A stretch of 64,000 bases of DNA from Agaricicola taiwanensis (lineage in GTDB: Bacteria > Pseudomonadota > Alphaproteobacteria > Rhizobiales > Methylopilaceae), in the NCBI RefSeq assembly GCF_014635245.1, contig NZ_BMCP01000001.1:992001-1056000 (forward strand). Direction: 5' to 3'. The notes beneath the pieces were generated by a model. The model was given only the letters and a program-made list of their open reading frames with translations, ran no database searches and had not been told where the DNA came from. Within the stretch, counting starts at the first letter, position 1. Each line of letters starts with the position of its first letter. Below are positions 51,733 through 60,103 of this stretch, in pieces. Both the position numbers and the translations under genes were made by a program.

Positions 51733-52674
51733 TCAGATCAACGTCATGACATAGGCATCGGCGATGAGGCCAAGGGCGAAGATGAGGCCGGCGTTGCGGT
51801 TGGACTTGAAGAGCCGCAGCGCCAGGGCCGGATCGTCGGGCTGAACCTCCGCCACCTGATAGGACAGGTGGGCGGCGAAGGCGAGGAGGCCCACGAAGGC
51901 GGTCAGCCCCGCAGCCGACATGATCAGCGCCGAACCGAGCACCAGGATGGTCGCGGCATAGAAGACGCCGACCCAGGCCTTGACCCGCGTGCCGAACAGC
52001 CGGGCGGTGGACCGAACCCCGACGAGGGCGTCATCTTCGATGTCCTGCAGCGCATAGATGGTGTCGTAGCCGATGGTCCACAGAAGCGCGCCCAGGTAGA
52101 GCGCGATCGCGGGCGCGTCCATGGAACCCATGGTGCCGGACCAGCCGACGAGCGCGCCCCAGGAAAAGCAGATGCCGAGCATCACCTGCGGCCACCAGGT
52201 GATCCGCTTCATGAAGGGGTAGGTGGCGACCGGCACCAGCGAGGCCATGCCGACCATGATGGTATAGGTGTCGAACTGGAGCAGCACCAGGAGGCCGACA
52301 AGGAGTTGCGCCGCCAGAAAAGCGGCCGCTCCCTTGAGGGTGACCTGGCCGGAGGGAAGCGGTCGGCTGGCGGTGCGGGCGACACGGGCATCGATGTCGC
52401 GGTCGACGATATCGTTGTAGGTGCAGCCGGCACCCCGCATGACGAGCGCACCGATTGCGCAAAGCGCGATATGCCACGGATTGGGCCAGGGGAAGCCAAG
52501 TGTGATGGCCGCGAGTGCCGCGCCCCATACGCAGGGCCAGAACAGGAGCCAGGTGCCGATCGGCCGATCGAGCCGCGCCAGCCGAAGATAAGGACGAGCC
52601 CAGACGGGCGCGTGGCGATCGACCCAGTTGCCCGGCACGGCGTCCGCGACGATGGTGGCGTTTGATTCAATCAT
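51733..52674 (-). CDS. ubiA: 4-hydroxybenzoate polyprenyltransferase
   Basis: A 313-residue membrane enzyme that prenylates 4-hydroxybenzoate in ubiquinone synthesis. The two Asp motifs are NDIVDRDIDARVARTASRPLPSG starting at residue 87 and DTIYALQDIEDD about 120 residues later. About eight membrane segments are seen, and the N-terminal RLARLDRPIGTWLLFWPC is typical. Length is standard. It is divergent from the lytic transglycosylase gene with a 117-bp gap and is followed by the methyltransferase gene 11 bp downstream. Confidence 0.96.
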   Translation of the reverse strand: MIESNATIVADAVPGNWVDRHAPVWARPYLRLARLDRPIGTWLLFWPCVWGAALAAITLGFPWPNPWHIALCAIGALVMRGAGCTYNDIVDRDIDARVARTASRPLPSGQVTLKGAAAFLAAQLLVGLLVLLQFDTYTIMVGMASLVPVATYPFMKRITWWPQVMLGICFSWGALVGWSGTMGSMDAPAIALYLGALLWTIGYDTIYALQDIEDDALVGVRSTARLFGTRVKAWVGVFYAATILVLGSALIMSAAGLTAFVGLLAFAAHLSYQVAEVQPDDPALALRLFKSNRNAGLIFALGLIADAYVMTLI

Positions 52675-52791
52675 GACGGCGAAATGCCTTCAGGAGGGAC
52701 TGCTCGCAAGCTCTTGAGCACGCCTCCTAGCACAATTTTAAGGCATAGGGCTTATGCAGCGCCCATGCTCTATCCTGATGCAGGGGGTTTC

Positions 52792-53619
52792 ATGTCGCGG
52801 CCTGTTTCTATGCGTTTTTCGCTGAAGCTCATTCCGCTGCTTATCATGTGCGGGGCATCTCCAGCTCTTGCCGCCCAGTGCCAGCCTCCCGGGGGCTTCA
52901 ACGCCTGGCTTGAAGCTTTTGCTCAAGAGGCCGTGGCCTCAGGCATATCGCCTCGCACCGTCTCGGCGACCCTGACCGGGTTGACGCCTGACCAGAAGGT
53001 GCTCTCGCTTGACCGCAATCAGAAGGTGTTCAAGCAGAGCTTTCAGCAATTCGCCGCCAATCGCATCACGGCCGGACGCCTGCGCAAGGGCGCGGCTCTC
53101 TTGAAGCAGCATGCGTCCCTGTTGGCGCGGATCGAGCAGCGGTTCGGCGTGCCAGGGCCGGTCATCGTTGCCATCTGGGGGCTGGAAACCGATTTTGGCG
53201 CCGTCATGGGTAAGCAGCCGGCCATACGCTCGCTGGCGACCCTGGCCCATGATTGCCGCCGCACCGAGATGTTCCAGGGGCAGCTTCTGGACGCATTGCG
53301 GATCGTGGATCGCGGCGACATGACGCCGGCCGAGATGCGGGGCGCCTGGGCGGGCGAACTTGGCCAGACGCAGTTCCTGCCAACCTCGTACATTCGCTTC
53401 GCTGTTGACTTCGATGGCAACGGACGGCGCGACCTGATCCGATCCACCCCGGATGTTTTGGCCTCGACGGCCAATTACCTGCGCGGCTATGGCTGGCGGC
53501 CTGGGCAGCCCTGGACGGAAGGAACAGCGAATTTCGCCGTGTTCCAGCACTGGAACCGGTCGCAGGTCTATCAGAAGACCATTGCTCTTTTCGCCACGAA
53601 ACTCGCAGGCGGGGTGTGA
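52792..53619 (+). CDS. Lytic murein transglycosylase, MltB-like, exported
   Basis: A 275-residue periplasmic enzyme that cleaves peptidoglycan to 1,6-anhydro ends. The signal peptide spans about 8-28 (cut after LAA). The SLT-2 domain shows VIVAIWGLETDFG with catalytic Glu132, TLAHDCRRTEMF, GAWAGELGQTQFLPTSYIRFAVDFDGNGRRDL and ANYLRGYGWRPGQPW. There is no C-terminal peptidoglycan-binding domain, unlike longer relatives of about 400 residues. No lipobox, so it is soluble. ATG 52792 has CAGGGGG upstream. rsmE follows 7 bp downstream. Confidence 0.93.
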   Translation: MSRPVSMRFSLKLIPLLIMCGASPALAAQCQPPGGFNAWLEAFAQEAVASGISPRTVSATLTGLTPDQKVLSLDRNQKVFKQSFQQFAANRITAGRLRKGAALLKQHASLLARIEQRFGVPGPVIVAIWGLETDFGAVMGKQPAIRSLATLAHDCRRTEMFQGQLLDALRIVDRGDMTPAEMRGAWAGELGQTQFLPTSYIRFAVDFDGNGRRDLIRSTPDVLASTANYLRGYGWRPGQPWTEGTANFAVFQHWNRSQVYQKTIALFATKLAGGV

Positions 53620-53626
53620 CCGCTTC

Positions 53627-54382
53627 ATGGCCTCCTATGACTTCGCCGCTCAAAGGCTTTACGTGGAGGAGGCTCTCGCAGCCGGCGCCGACGTGGTGCT
53701 GGAGGGAAGCCAGGCCAATTACCTGAAGAACGTGCTGCGGCTGGCTGAAGGCGATCAGGTGCTGCTGTTCAACGGCCGCGATGGAGAGTGGCGGTCCCGG
53801 CTGAGCGCCATTGCGAAACGGCGGGTGACGCTAGTGGCGGAAGAGCTCGTCCGCCCGCAGCAGAACGCCGGCGATCTTTGGTACGTCTTCGCGCCGCTGA
53901 AGCATGCCCGGCTTGATTATATGGTCGAGAAGGCTGTGGAGATGGGTGCATCGCGCCTGATGCCCGTCTTCACCCGCCGCACGCAGGCCTCCCGTGTCAA
54001 CGGCGAACGTATGCGCGCAAACGCCATCGAGGCCGCGGAGCAATGCGGCATTCTCAATGTTCCCGGCATTGCTGAACCAGCACCTCTCGAAAAGGTGCTC
54101 GACGCATGGCCGCCCGAACGGACGATGATCTTCTGCGACGAGGACGCGGGCGCCGCCAGCGCGGTCGAGACGCTGGCGCAGGCGAAACCCGCCGGGCCGC
54201 TCGCCGTTCTGGTGGGCCCTGAGGGCGGCTTCGATGAAAGTGAGCGGGCGCGCCTCTTGAGATTGCCGTCCGTGGTCCGGTTGTCGCTTGGCCCCCGCAT
54301 CCTGCGGGCGGACACCGCGGCTGTTGCCGCTTTGACGGTCGTTCAGGCGGTGCTGGGGGATTGGACAGCACCTGTGACCTGA
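53627..54382 (+). CDS. rsmE: 16S rRNA (uracil-1498-N3)-methyltransferase
   Basis: A 251-residue SPOUT-class enzyme that methylates U1498 of 16S rRNA. Seen: NYLKNVLRLAEGDQVLLFNGRDGEW, KHARLDYMVEKAVEMGASRLMPVFTRRT, GPEGGFDESE (SAM knot) and LSLGPRILRADTAA, where the usual LG.RILR.ETA has Asp for Glu. Length is normal. It begins 7 bp after the transglycosylase gene, so they share a transcript. In many alphaproteobacteria gshA follows rsmE; here two L,D-transpeptidase genes lie between. Confidence 0.95.
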   Translation: MASYDFAAQRLYVEEALAAGADVVLEGSQANYLKNVLRLAEGDQVLLFNGRDGEWRSRLSAIAKRRVTLVAEELVRPQQNAGDLWYVFAPLKHARLDYMVEKAVEMGASRLMPVFTRRTQASRVNGERMRANAIEAAEQCGILNVPGIAEPAPLEKVLDAWPPERTMIFCDEDAGAASAVETLAQAKPAGPLAVLVGPEGGFDESERARLLRLPSVVRLSLGPRILRADTAAVAALTVVQAVLGDWTAPVT

Positions 54383-54481
54383 AAACACCATAGCGCCAAG
54401 AAGTTCATCAGCCTCTTGAGAGCGGGGGGGTAGTCATGGCGAATGGTGAAGAATCGTGATTCTCGCCGGGCTGGGACAGCT

Positions 54482-55150
54482 ATGAGCACTGATTGCACCA
54501 CATCTTCCGCCTCCACTCTGACGCGTCGCAGCCTCGTGCTGGGGATTCCGCTGGTTGCCGCAGCCTGTGTCAGCCCGGGGGGCGGCCCCGCCGGTCCGTG
54601 GCGCGCCATGAGCTACGCCGAGATGTACGGCCCTGTCGTTGAAGGCCAATATCGTATTCCGGCCATCGACACGACCACCATCAATCCCGCCTTTCTGCGC
54701 AGCGAGGTCTCCTGGACCGGACCTGAGGCCGCGGGCACCATCGTTGTCGATCCCAAGGCCCGTTACGCCTATCTGGTTCAGCCGGGCGGCAAGGCCTTGC
54801 GCTACGGCGTCGGTGTCGGGCGCGAAGGTTTTGCCTGGAACGGCAATGCGAGGGTTGGCGCCAAGCGCGAATGGCCGAAGTGGTTTCCGCCGAAGGAAAT
54901 GATCGAACGGGAGCCGCGCCTGGAACCCTACCGCGAGGGTATGGACCCCGGCATCCAGAACCCGCTGGGGGCCCGGGCGCTCTACCTATATGAAGGCCAG
55001 AAAGACACGCTCTACCGGCTGCATGGAACCAACGAGCCGAAGTCGATCGGCACGGCGGCGTCCTCCGGCTGCATCCGGCTCTTCAACCAGGACATCATCG
55101 ACCTCTATGCGCGGGTGGAAATGAACGCGCCGGTGGTCGTGCGCGCCTGA
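54482..55150 (+). CDS. L,D-transpeptidase (YkuD), Tat/lipoprotein-type signal
   Basis: A 222-residue YkuD enzyme. The N-terminus has TRRSLVLGIPLVAAAC: a twin-Arg motif, a hydrophobic core and a lipobox ending at Cys30, so a lipidated Tat substrate is likely. The catalytic part reads YRLHGTNEPKSIGTAASSGCIRL with Cys197 as nucleophile. It shares MYGPVVEGQYRIPAIDTTTINP and NPLGARALYLYE segments with the next gene; they are tandem paralogs. Together they should make 3-3 crosslinks or tether lipoproteins to peptidoglycan. ATG 54482 is chosen by the signal; ATG 54443 is possible. Confidence 0.9.
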   Translation: MSTDCTTSSASTLTRRSLVLGIPLVAAACVSPGGGPAGPWRAMSYAEMYGPVVEGQYRIPAIDTTTINPAFLRSEVSWTGPEAAGTIVVDPKARYAYLVQPGGKALRYGVGVGREGFAWNGNARVGAKREWPKWFPPKEMIEREPRLEPYREGMDPGIQNPLGARALYLYEGQKDTLYRLHGTNEPKSIGTAASSGCIRLFNQDIIDLYARVEMNAPVVVRA

Positions 55151-55337
55151 CACAGGCGTTGCCGAAAAAGCACAGGCTTCCGACCTCAACGCCTCACACC
55201 GGTTCGTGAGGAAACTGTTTCGAGTTTCGCCACGTTTTGGCCACGTCCTGCACCGACAGGCCGCAGTGAAATATCCGCGTGTTCCCACGCTCACGTATGA
55301 AAGGTTTGCAGGATCTGCCTTCCTGCAAGGAATCTTT

Positions 55338-56009
55338 ATGGTCGATGAAGTGTCTCCTGCTGTTCTGAGCCGCCGTGCTTTTGTCTTCGGTGTTCCGCTT
55401 GTCGCTGCCGCATGCGTCAGTGCCCCTCAGGAGCCGATAGGTCCCTATGTGGATCCCTATTACGTCACGATGTACGGGCCGGTCCCCAACGAGCGCTACC
55501 CTCTGCCGGCCATCGACATCTCGCGTGTCAACCCGATGTTCTACCGCCAGGTGGTCTCTTATCCGACCGTGGAGCGTCCCGGCACGTTGGTGGTCGATCC
55601 CTTCAACAAGTTCCTGTACCTCGTCCAGGAGAACGGGCAGGCGATGCGTTACGGCGTCGGTGTCGGCAAGGAGGGATTGGACTGGAACGGGCGCGCAACC
55701 ATCCAGCGGAAGGCGGAATGGCCGCGCTGGACGCCGACCAAGGATATGATCGCCCGTGATCCGCGCAATGCGGAATGGGCCAACGGCATGGAGCCGGGCC
55801 TGGACAACCCACTGGGCGCTCGCGCTCTTTATCTTTATCAGAACGGCCGCGACACGCTGTACCGCATCCACGGCACGCGGGAACCCTATTCCATCGGCAC
55901 CGCGGTGTCTTCGGGCTGCATCCGTTTGATAAATCAGGATATTATTGATCTTTACTCGCGCGTTCCGATCGGCACCGAAGTGGTGGTGCTTGGCGCGGGC
56001 ATGGTGTGA
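55338..56009 (+). CDS. L,D-transpeptidase (YkuD), second tandem copy
   Basis: A 223-residue YkuD enzyme, paralog of the gene 188 bp upstream. The N-terminus LSRRAFVFGVPLVAAACVS is again a twin-Arg signal with a lipobox. Shared core: MYGPVPNERYPLPAIDISRVNP, RYGVGVGKEGLDWNG, and YRIHGTREPYSIGTAVSSGCIRL with Cys194. The body is also close to the L,D-transpeptidase at 5423-6274. AAGGA at 55327-55331 supports ATG 55338. A perfect 10-bp stem-loop at 56024-56050 ends the pair before gshA. Confidence 0.92.
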   Translation: MVDEVSPAVLSRRAFVFGVPLVAAACVSAPQEPIGPYVDPYYVTMYGPVPNERYPLPAIDISRVNPMFYRQVVSYPTVERPGTLVVDPFNKFLYLVQENGQAMRYGVGVGKEGLDWNGRATIQRKAEWPRWTPTKDMIARDPRNAEWANGMEPGLDNPLGARALYLYQNGRDTLYRIHGTREPYSIGTAVSSGCIRLINQDIIDLYSRVPIGTEVVVLGAGMV

Positions 56010-56023
56010 GATTCGGGAAACTT

Positions 56024-56050
56024 AAGGCCCGCCACTAGACGGCGGGCCTT
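56024..56050 (+). terminator. Stem-loop between the second L,D-transpeptidase gene and gshA
   Basis: AAGGCCCGCC (56024-56033) and GGCGGGCCTT (56041-56050) pair perfectly over 10 bp with a 7-base loop. CAACTG follows, without a long T run, so termination may be partial and some transcripts could reach gshA. Confidence 0.6.
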
Positions 56051-56092
56051 CAACTGCCTACCTCTCGCGGACCCCTCTACGCGAGACCCCGC

Positions 56093-57463
56093 ATGGCCCG
56101 CGATATCATCGACGAAACGCCCATCTCCTCCCGCGACGAACTGGTCACCTGGTTCGAGAAGGGCTGCAAAGCGCCCGCCGATTTCCGCATCGGCACCGAA
56201 CACGAGAAATTTCCCTTCTACATCGCCGACCATACACCGGTGCCATATGATGGGCGCCGGGGCATCGCGGCTTTGCTCGATGGCATGCAGAAGCTGCTGG
56301 GCTGGGAGCCCATCATCGAGGGCGATCACATCATTGGCCTGCTGGATGTGACCGGTGGCGGCGCCATCAGCCTCGAACCGGGCGGCCAGTTCGAGCTGTC
56401 CGGAGCGCCGGTCGAAACGATCCAGCAGACCTGCCGAGAGCTTCATGCGCATCTCGCGCAGTTGCGGCAGGTGGCCGCCCCTCTCGGCATCGGCTTTCTC
56501 GGCCTCGGCATGAGCCCGTCCTGGACCCTGGCGCGCACACCTAGGATGCCTAAGCGCCGCTATGACATCATGACTGGCTACATGCCCAAGGTCGGCACCC
56601 GCGGCCTCGACATGATGTATCGTACCTCGACGGTCCAGGTGAATCTCGACTTCTCCTCCGAAGCGGATATGGTCAAGAAGCTGAGGATGAGCCTGGCGCT
56701 GCAACCCGTCGCCACCGCGCTCTTCTCCAACTCTCCCTTCACGGAGGGGCGCCCCAACGGCTATCTGTCGGAACGCTCCAACATCTGGCTCGATACCGAC
56801 AACAATCGAGCCGGCATGCTGCCGTTCGCCTTTGAGGATGGCATGGGCTTTGAGCGATACACCGACTATGCGCTCGATGTGCCCATGTATTTCGTCAAAC
56901 GCGGCGACACCTATCACGATGTCACCGGCGCGTCGTTCCGTGACCTTCTGGAGGGCCGGCTGCCCCAGTTGCCGGGCGAGCGCGCGACGGTTTCCGACTG
57001 GTCGAACCACCTCGGCACGATCTTCCCCGAGGTCCGGCTGAAGCGCTATCTGGAAATGCGGGGTGCTGATTCCGGTCCCACAAGCCGCATCTGCGCCCTC
57101 TCAGCGTTCTGGACCGGCCTGTTCTATGATCAGACGGCGTTGGATGCCGCCTGGGACCTGGCCAAGGACTGGACGGAAGAGGAACGCGACACATTGCGCC
57201 GGGAAGTGCCGAGAACGGGACTTCGCACGCCCTTCCGCAACCATACGCTGGGCGACATTGCCCGAGAGACGCTCGACATCTCGCGCGCTGGCCTCGTCGC
57301 GCGCGGCAAACAGGACAGCTTTGGCGACGACGAGTCTGTCTTCCTTGGACCACTGGATGGCATCGTCACCAGCGGTCGCACCGCCGCGGACGATCTCCTG
57401 ATGCGCTATGAGGGCGTTTGGCGGCGATCGGTCGACCCGGTGTTCATGGAACAGGCGTACTGA
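56093..57463 (+). CDS. gshA: Glutamate--cysteine ligase
   Basis: A 456-residue enzyme of the alphaproteobacterial/plant-type GshA group that makes gamma-glutamylcysteine, the first step of glutathione synthesis. Seen: FRIGTEHEKFPF near residue 31, GGGAISLEPGGQFELSGAP near 88, RTSTVQVNLDFSSEADMVKKLR, and NSPFTEGRPNGYLSERSNIW. Cys and Glu binding residues lie within these. Length is standard. It starts 42 bp after a stem-loop and 83 bp after the second L,D-transpeptidase gene, and an AAA ATPase gene follows 35 bp downstream. Confidence 0.95.
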   Translation: MARDIIDETPISSRDELVTWFEKGCKAPADFRIGTEHEKFPFYIADHTPVPYDGRRGIAALLDGMQKLLGWEPIIEGDHIIGLLDVTGGGAISLEPGGQFELSGAPVETIQQTCRELHAHLAQLRQVAAPLGIGFLGLGMSPSWTLARTPRMPKRRYDIMTGYMPKVGTRGLDMMYRTSTVQVNLDFSSEADMVKKLRMSLALQPVATALFSNSPFTEGRPNGYLSERSNIWLDTDNNRAGMLPFAFEDGMGFERYTDYALDVPMYFVKRGDTYHDVTGASFRDLLEGRLPQLPGERATVSDWSNHLGTIFPEVRLKRYLEMRGADSGPTSRICALSAFWTGLFYDQTALDAAWDLAKDWTEEERDTLRREVPRTGLRTPFRNHTLGDIARETLDISRAGLVARGKQDSFGDDESVFLGPLDGIVTSGRTAADDLLMRYEGVWRRSVDPVFMEQAY

Positions 57464-57498
57464 CAGGCGGCAAGTGCTCTCGCGCTCGCGTTCAACCA

Positions 57499-58044
57499 AT
57501 GCCACGCAAGAACAATTTCTTCGTCATCACCGGCGGTCCAGGCTCCGGGAAAAGCACGCTGATCGGCGCCCTGTCCGCGCGCGGATATGAAACCACCGAG
57601 GAGGTGGGGCGCCGGATCATCCAGGAGCAGCAGACGGTCGGAGGCAAGGCGCTGCCCTGGGCCGACAAAGCCTTGTTCGCCGAATTGATGCTGTCGTGGG
57701 AGATGCGCAGCTATCGGGACAAGATGGGGAGCCGAAACGTCGTCTTCTTCGATCGCGGCGTGCCCGATGTCGTTGGTTATCTCGAACTCGAAGATATCCC
57801 CGTCCCGTGCCATGCGTCGCGTGCCGCACAGACGTTGCTTTACGCGCCACGCGTCTTTCTCTGCCCGCCCTGGCCGGAGATCTTCGGCCAGGATGCGGAG
57901 CGCAAGCAGACGCTGGAGGTGGCCGCGCGCACCTATGACACCATGGTGCGTACCTACGGGGCGCTCGGATACGAACTCGTCGAAGTGCCGCGCGCGACGG
58001 TGGATGAGCGGGCGGACTTCGTGATCAGAATGGCAGAACGTTAG
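57499..58044 (+). CDS. AAA-family ATPase (AAA_28 type)
   Basis: A 181-residue P-loop protein. Walker A GGPGSGKS is at 12-19 (NNFFVITGGPGSGKSTL), followed by RGYETTEEVGRRIIQEQ, a VVFFDRGVPDVVGYLEL Walker-B-like DRG segment and FLCPPWPEIFGQDAERKQT. This matches the AAA_28 group of small nucleotide kinase-like ATPases. It may be a phosphotransferase acting on a small molecule; the substrate is unknown. ATG 57499 is chosen since it begins the P-loop domain. Close spacing to gshA suggests co-transcription. Confidence 0.85.
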   Translation: MPRKNNFFVITGGPGSGKSTLIGALSARGYETTEEVGRRIIQEQQTVGGKALPWADKALFAELMLSWEMRSYRDKMGSRNVVFFDRGVPDVVGYLELEDIPVPCHASRAAQTLLYAPRVFLCPPWPEIFGQDAERKQTLEVAARTYDTMVRTYGALGYELVEVPRATVDERADFVIRMAER

Positions 58045-58077
58045 CGGCAGACTGCTTCGCTCCATACCGGATGAACG

Positions 58078-58398
58078 TCAGCCGTTATCCTGCACGTCCA
58101 GAATGTCGTAACGCTGGGCTTGTGCATCGAAACGCGCAAGCGCCTGGCGAGCATTGTTCGGGACATAGGCGGTTTCGTAGTCCGGCCCCACAAACGCTTT
58201 TACCGCGTCCAGATTGTCGAACCACATCACGGTCACAAACTCCACATCCTCCTGGCGCTCGCGCCGCATCAGTTCAATGCGCCTGAACCCGTTGATCTTT
58301 TTTGCAAGAATGCCAGGAATGACTTCAGTCCGGACAATGGTTTCATAGGAATCAGCGTTCTTGTGGGTGGCCCAGCCGTGCCAGATGCGCGTGATCAT
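58078..58398 (-). CDS. Antibiotic biosynthesis monooxygenase-fold (ABM) protein
   Basis: A 106-residue ferredoxin-like protein. MITRIWHGWATHKNADSYE, then NGFRRIELMRRERQEDVEFVTVMWFDNLDAVKAFVG, is the ABM dimeric alpha+beta pattern. The family includes small monooxygenases and haem-degrading enzymes; no catalytic assignment is possible here. AGGAG lies 7 bases before ATG 58398. It is convergent with the AAA ATPase gene and divergent from the Lrp regulator, with 177 bp between. Confidence 0.8.
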   Translation of the reverse strand: MITRIWHGWATHKNADSYETIVRTEVIPGILAKKINGFRRIELMRRERQEDVEFVTVMWFDNLDAVKAFVGPDYETAYVPNNARQALARFDAQAQRYDILDVQDNG

Positions 58399-58575
58399 CA
58401 ACTAGCTCCTGTCTCAGAGGAAGCCCCGGATTATTCCGTTGCTTCCGATGCTGTTCGCACGGGAAGATCTTAACGTGCTGGGGGAGAGCAGGTCCTGCCG
58501 AACTTGAGTCCAGAAAATTCCAAGTCTTGGCATGTCTGTTGATTTTATGCGGCCTTCTTAGCATGGTGTGCCACA

Positions 58576-59034
58576 ATGGATCGGATAGACAAAAAGATTG
58601 TTGCTGAACTTCAGCGGGACGGCCGCCTGACCAATGTCGAGCTGGCGGACAGGGTCGGATTGTCGCCTTCGCCTTGCCTGAGGCGTGTGCGGCTTCTGGA
58701 AGAGGCGGGCATTATCAAGGGCTACCGAGCTGATGTTGATCGGGCCGCGGTAGGTCTGACGACGACTGTTTTCATTGAGATATCCGTCGACCGGCATTCA
58801 AAGCAAAACGCCGATGCCGTTCAGGAGCGCCTCGCCGCCATACCAGGGCTCGTTTCGTGCCACATGGTATCAGGCAACGCGGACTTTCTGGCCGAAGTGG
58901 TTGTTGCCGATCACGCGGCTTATGAACGTGTGCTGACTGAGCACATCCTGACGATGGAGATGATTTCAAATGTTCGATCGAACTTCGCGCTGAGAACGAT
59001 CTGCGTTCAGCAGCCGCTCGCATTGTCGGAATAG
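58576..59034 (+). CDS. Lrp/AsnC family transcriptional regulator
   Basis: A 152-residue regulator. The N-terminal helix-turn-helix is DKKIVAELQRDGRLTNVELADRVGLSPSPCLRRVRLLEE (about 5-43). The C-terminal RAM ligand domain has GYRADVDRAAVGLTTTVFIEI and GNADFLAEVVVADHAAYERVL. Such proteins respond to amino acids and bind as octamers. It is divergent from the ABM gene. The nearby liv transporter operon is 140 bp past its end on the other strand, so an amino-acid-responsive link is possible but not shown. Confidence 0.94.
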   Translation: MDRIDKKIVAELQRDGRLTNVELADRVGLSPSPCLRRVRLLEEAGIIKGYRADVDRAAVGLTTTVFIEISVDRHSKQNADAVQERLAAIPGLVSCHMVSGNADFLAEVVVADHAAYERVLTEHILTMEMISNVRSNFALRTICVQQPLALSE

Positions 59035-59176
59035 TTCAAGCAGCCCATGGCGGCATCGTCGACATCGCTCGTTGAAGCCGTGAGGGTTCGGGTCTTCAGA
59101 AGCGCAATACGATTCGAGGCATCTGAGGGCAGATCGAGATGCCGCCACTCCCGGTCTGGATCGGTGGATCCTGAGC

Positions 59177-60067
59177 CTAGGCTTTCACCTTCTCCGCCCA
59201 CTTGTTGTACATGTCGAGCAGGGCGACGATGTCCTGGCCGCGATATCCCTCGGCCATGGCCACGGAAAACATCTCGCGTACGGCAGATGCCGCCGGTGTC
59301 GGCTGATGCAGCGTGCGGCCAAGCTCAATGCCGAGCGCCAGATCCTTCTCGCCTAGCTCCATCTTGAAGCCGGGGGCGAAATTGCCCTTCAGAGCATTCG
59401 GAAAGCGCTTGGTGAAATGATGCGAGCGCCCGCCGCTGTTGGCGATCACGTCATAAAGGATCTGCGCATCGACACCCGCTGCGGTGCCGAGCGCGAAGCT
59501 CTCGGCCGCCACCAGCACATTGCCCATGGACATCATGTTGTTGACGATCTTGACCACTTTGGCGGTGCCGACATCGCCCGTGTAAAACCAGCTTGAGCCG
59601 AGCTTCAGGAGCAGCGGCTCCAGCCTGTCGATGGTCGCCCGGTTGCCGCCGGCGATGAGCACAAGTTTACCCTGGCGTGCCTCCGCTGGGCTGCCGCTGA
59701 CGGGGCAGTCCACCATCTCGTGGCCAGCGGCCTTCGCCGCCTCGTTCAGCTCCTTCATGCTGGCGGGATCGAGCGTCGACAGATCGATGAAGACGCTGCC
59801 TTTGTCCGCCTTGGCAAATGCGCCGTCCGGGCCCAGAAAAGCCGCGCGTGCCGCCACCGGGTTCGGCAGACTTGAGAGCACGATCTTGCGCCCCGCCAGC
59901 GCCTTGGCAACATCCTCGGTAACGGGCACGCCACGATCGGCCAAGGCCTTGCGGATATCCGGGCTGATATCGCTGCCGAGGACATCATAGCCGCTGTCGA
60001 TCAGTCGTTCGGCCATGGCGGAACCCATCTGCCCCATGCCGATGACGGCAATCTTCTCGTCGGTCAT
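59177..60067 (-). CDS. NAD(P)-dependent oxidoreductase, 3-hydroxyisobutyrate dehydrogenase family
   Basis: A 296-residue beta-hydroxyacid dehydrogenase. Seen: KIAVIGMGQMGSAMAERLIDSGYDV (dinucleotide loop), DLSTLDPASM, DCPVSGSPAEARQGKLVLIAGG (substrate motif), and GDVGTAKVVKIVNNMM with the catalytic Lys. Family members oxidise 3-hydroxyisobutyrate, tartronate semialdehyde or succinic semialdehyde-type substrates; the exact one is unknown. It is the last gene of the liv-type operon on the minus strand, 36 bp past the isochorismatase-fold gene, which suggests it handles a product of the imported compound. Confidence 0.9.
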   Translation of the reverse strand: MTDEKIAVIGMGQMGSAMAERLIDSGYDVLGSDISPDIRKALADRGVPVTEDVAKALAGRKIVLSSLPNPVAARAAFLGPDGAFAKADKGSVFIDLSTLDPASMKELNEAAKAAGHEMVDCPVSGSPAEARQGKLVLIAGGNRATIDRLEPLLLKLGSSWFYTGDVGTAKVVKIVNNMMSMGNVLVAAESFALGTAAGVDAQILYDVIANSGGRSHHFTKRFPNALKGNFAPGFKMELGEKDLALGIELGRTLHQPTPAASAVREMFSVAMAEGYRGQDIVALLDMYNKWAEKVKA

Positions 60068-60103
60068 TGCATTCTCCTGATGACTTGAGTGCGCGGACGG
60101 TGA

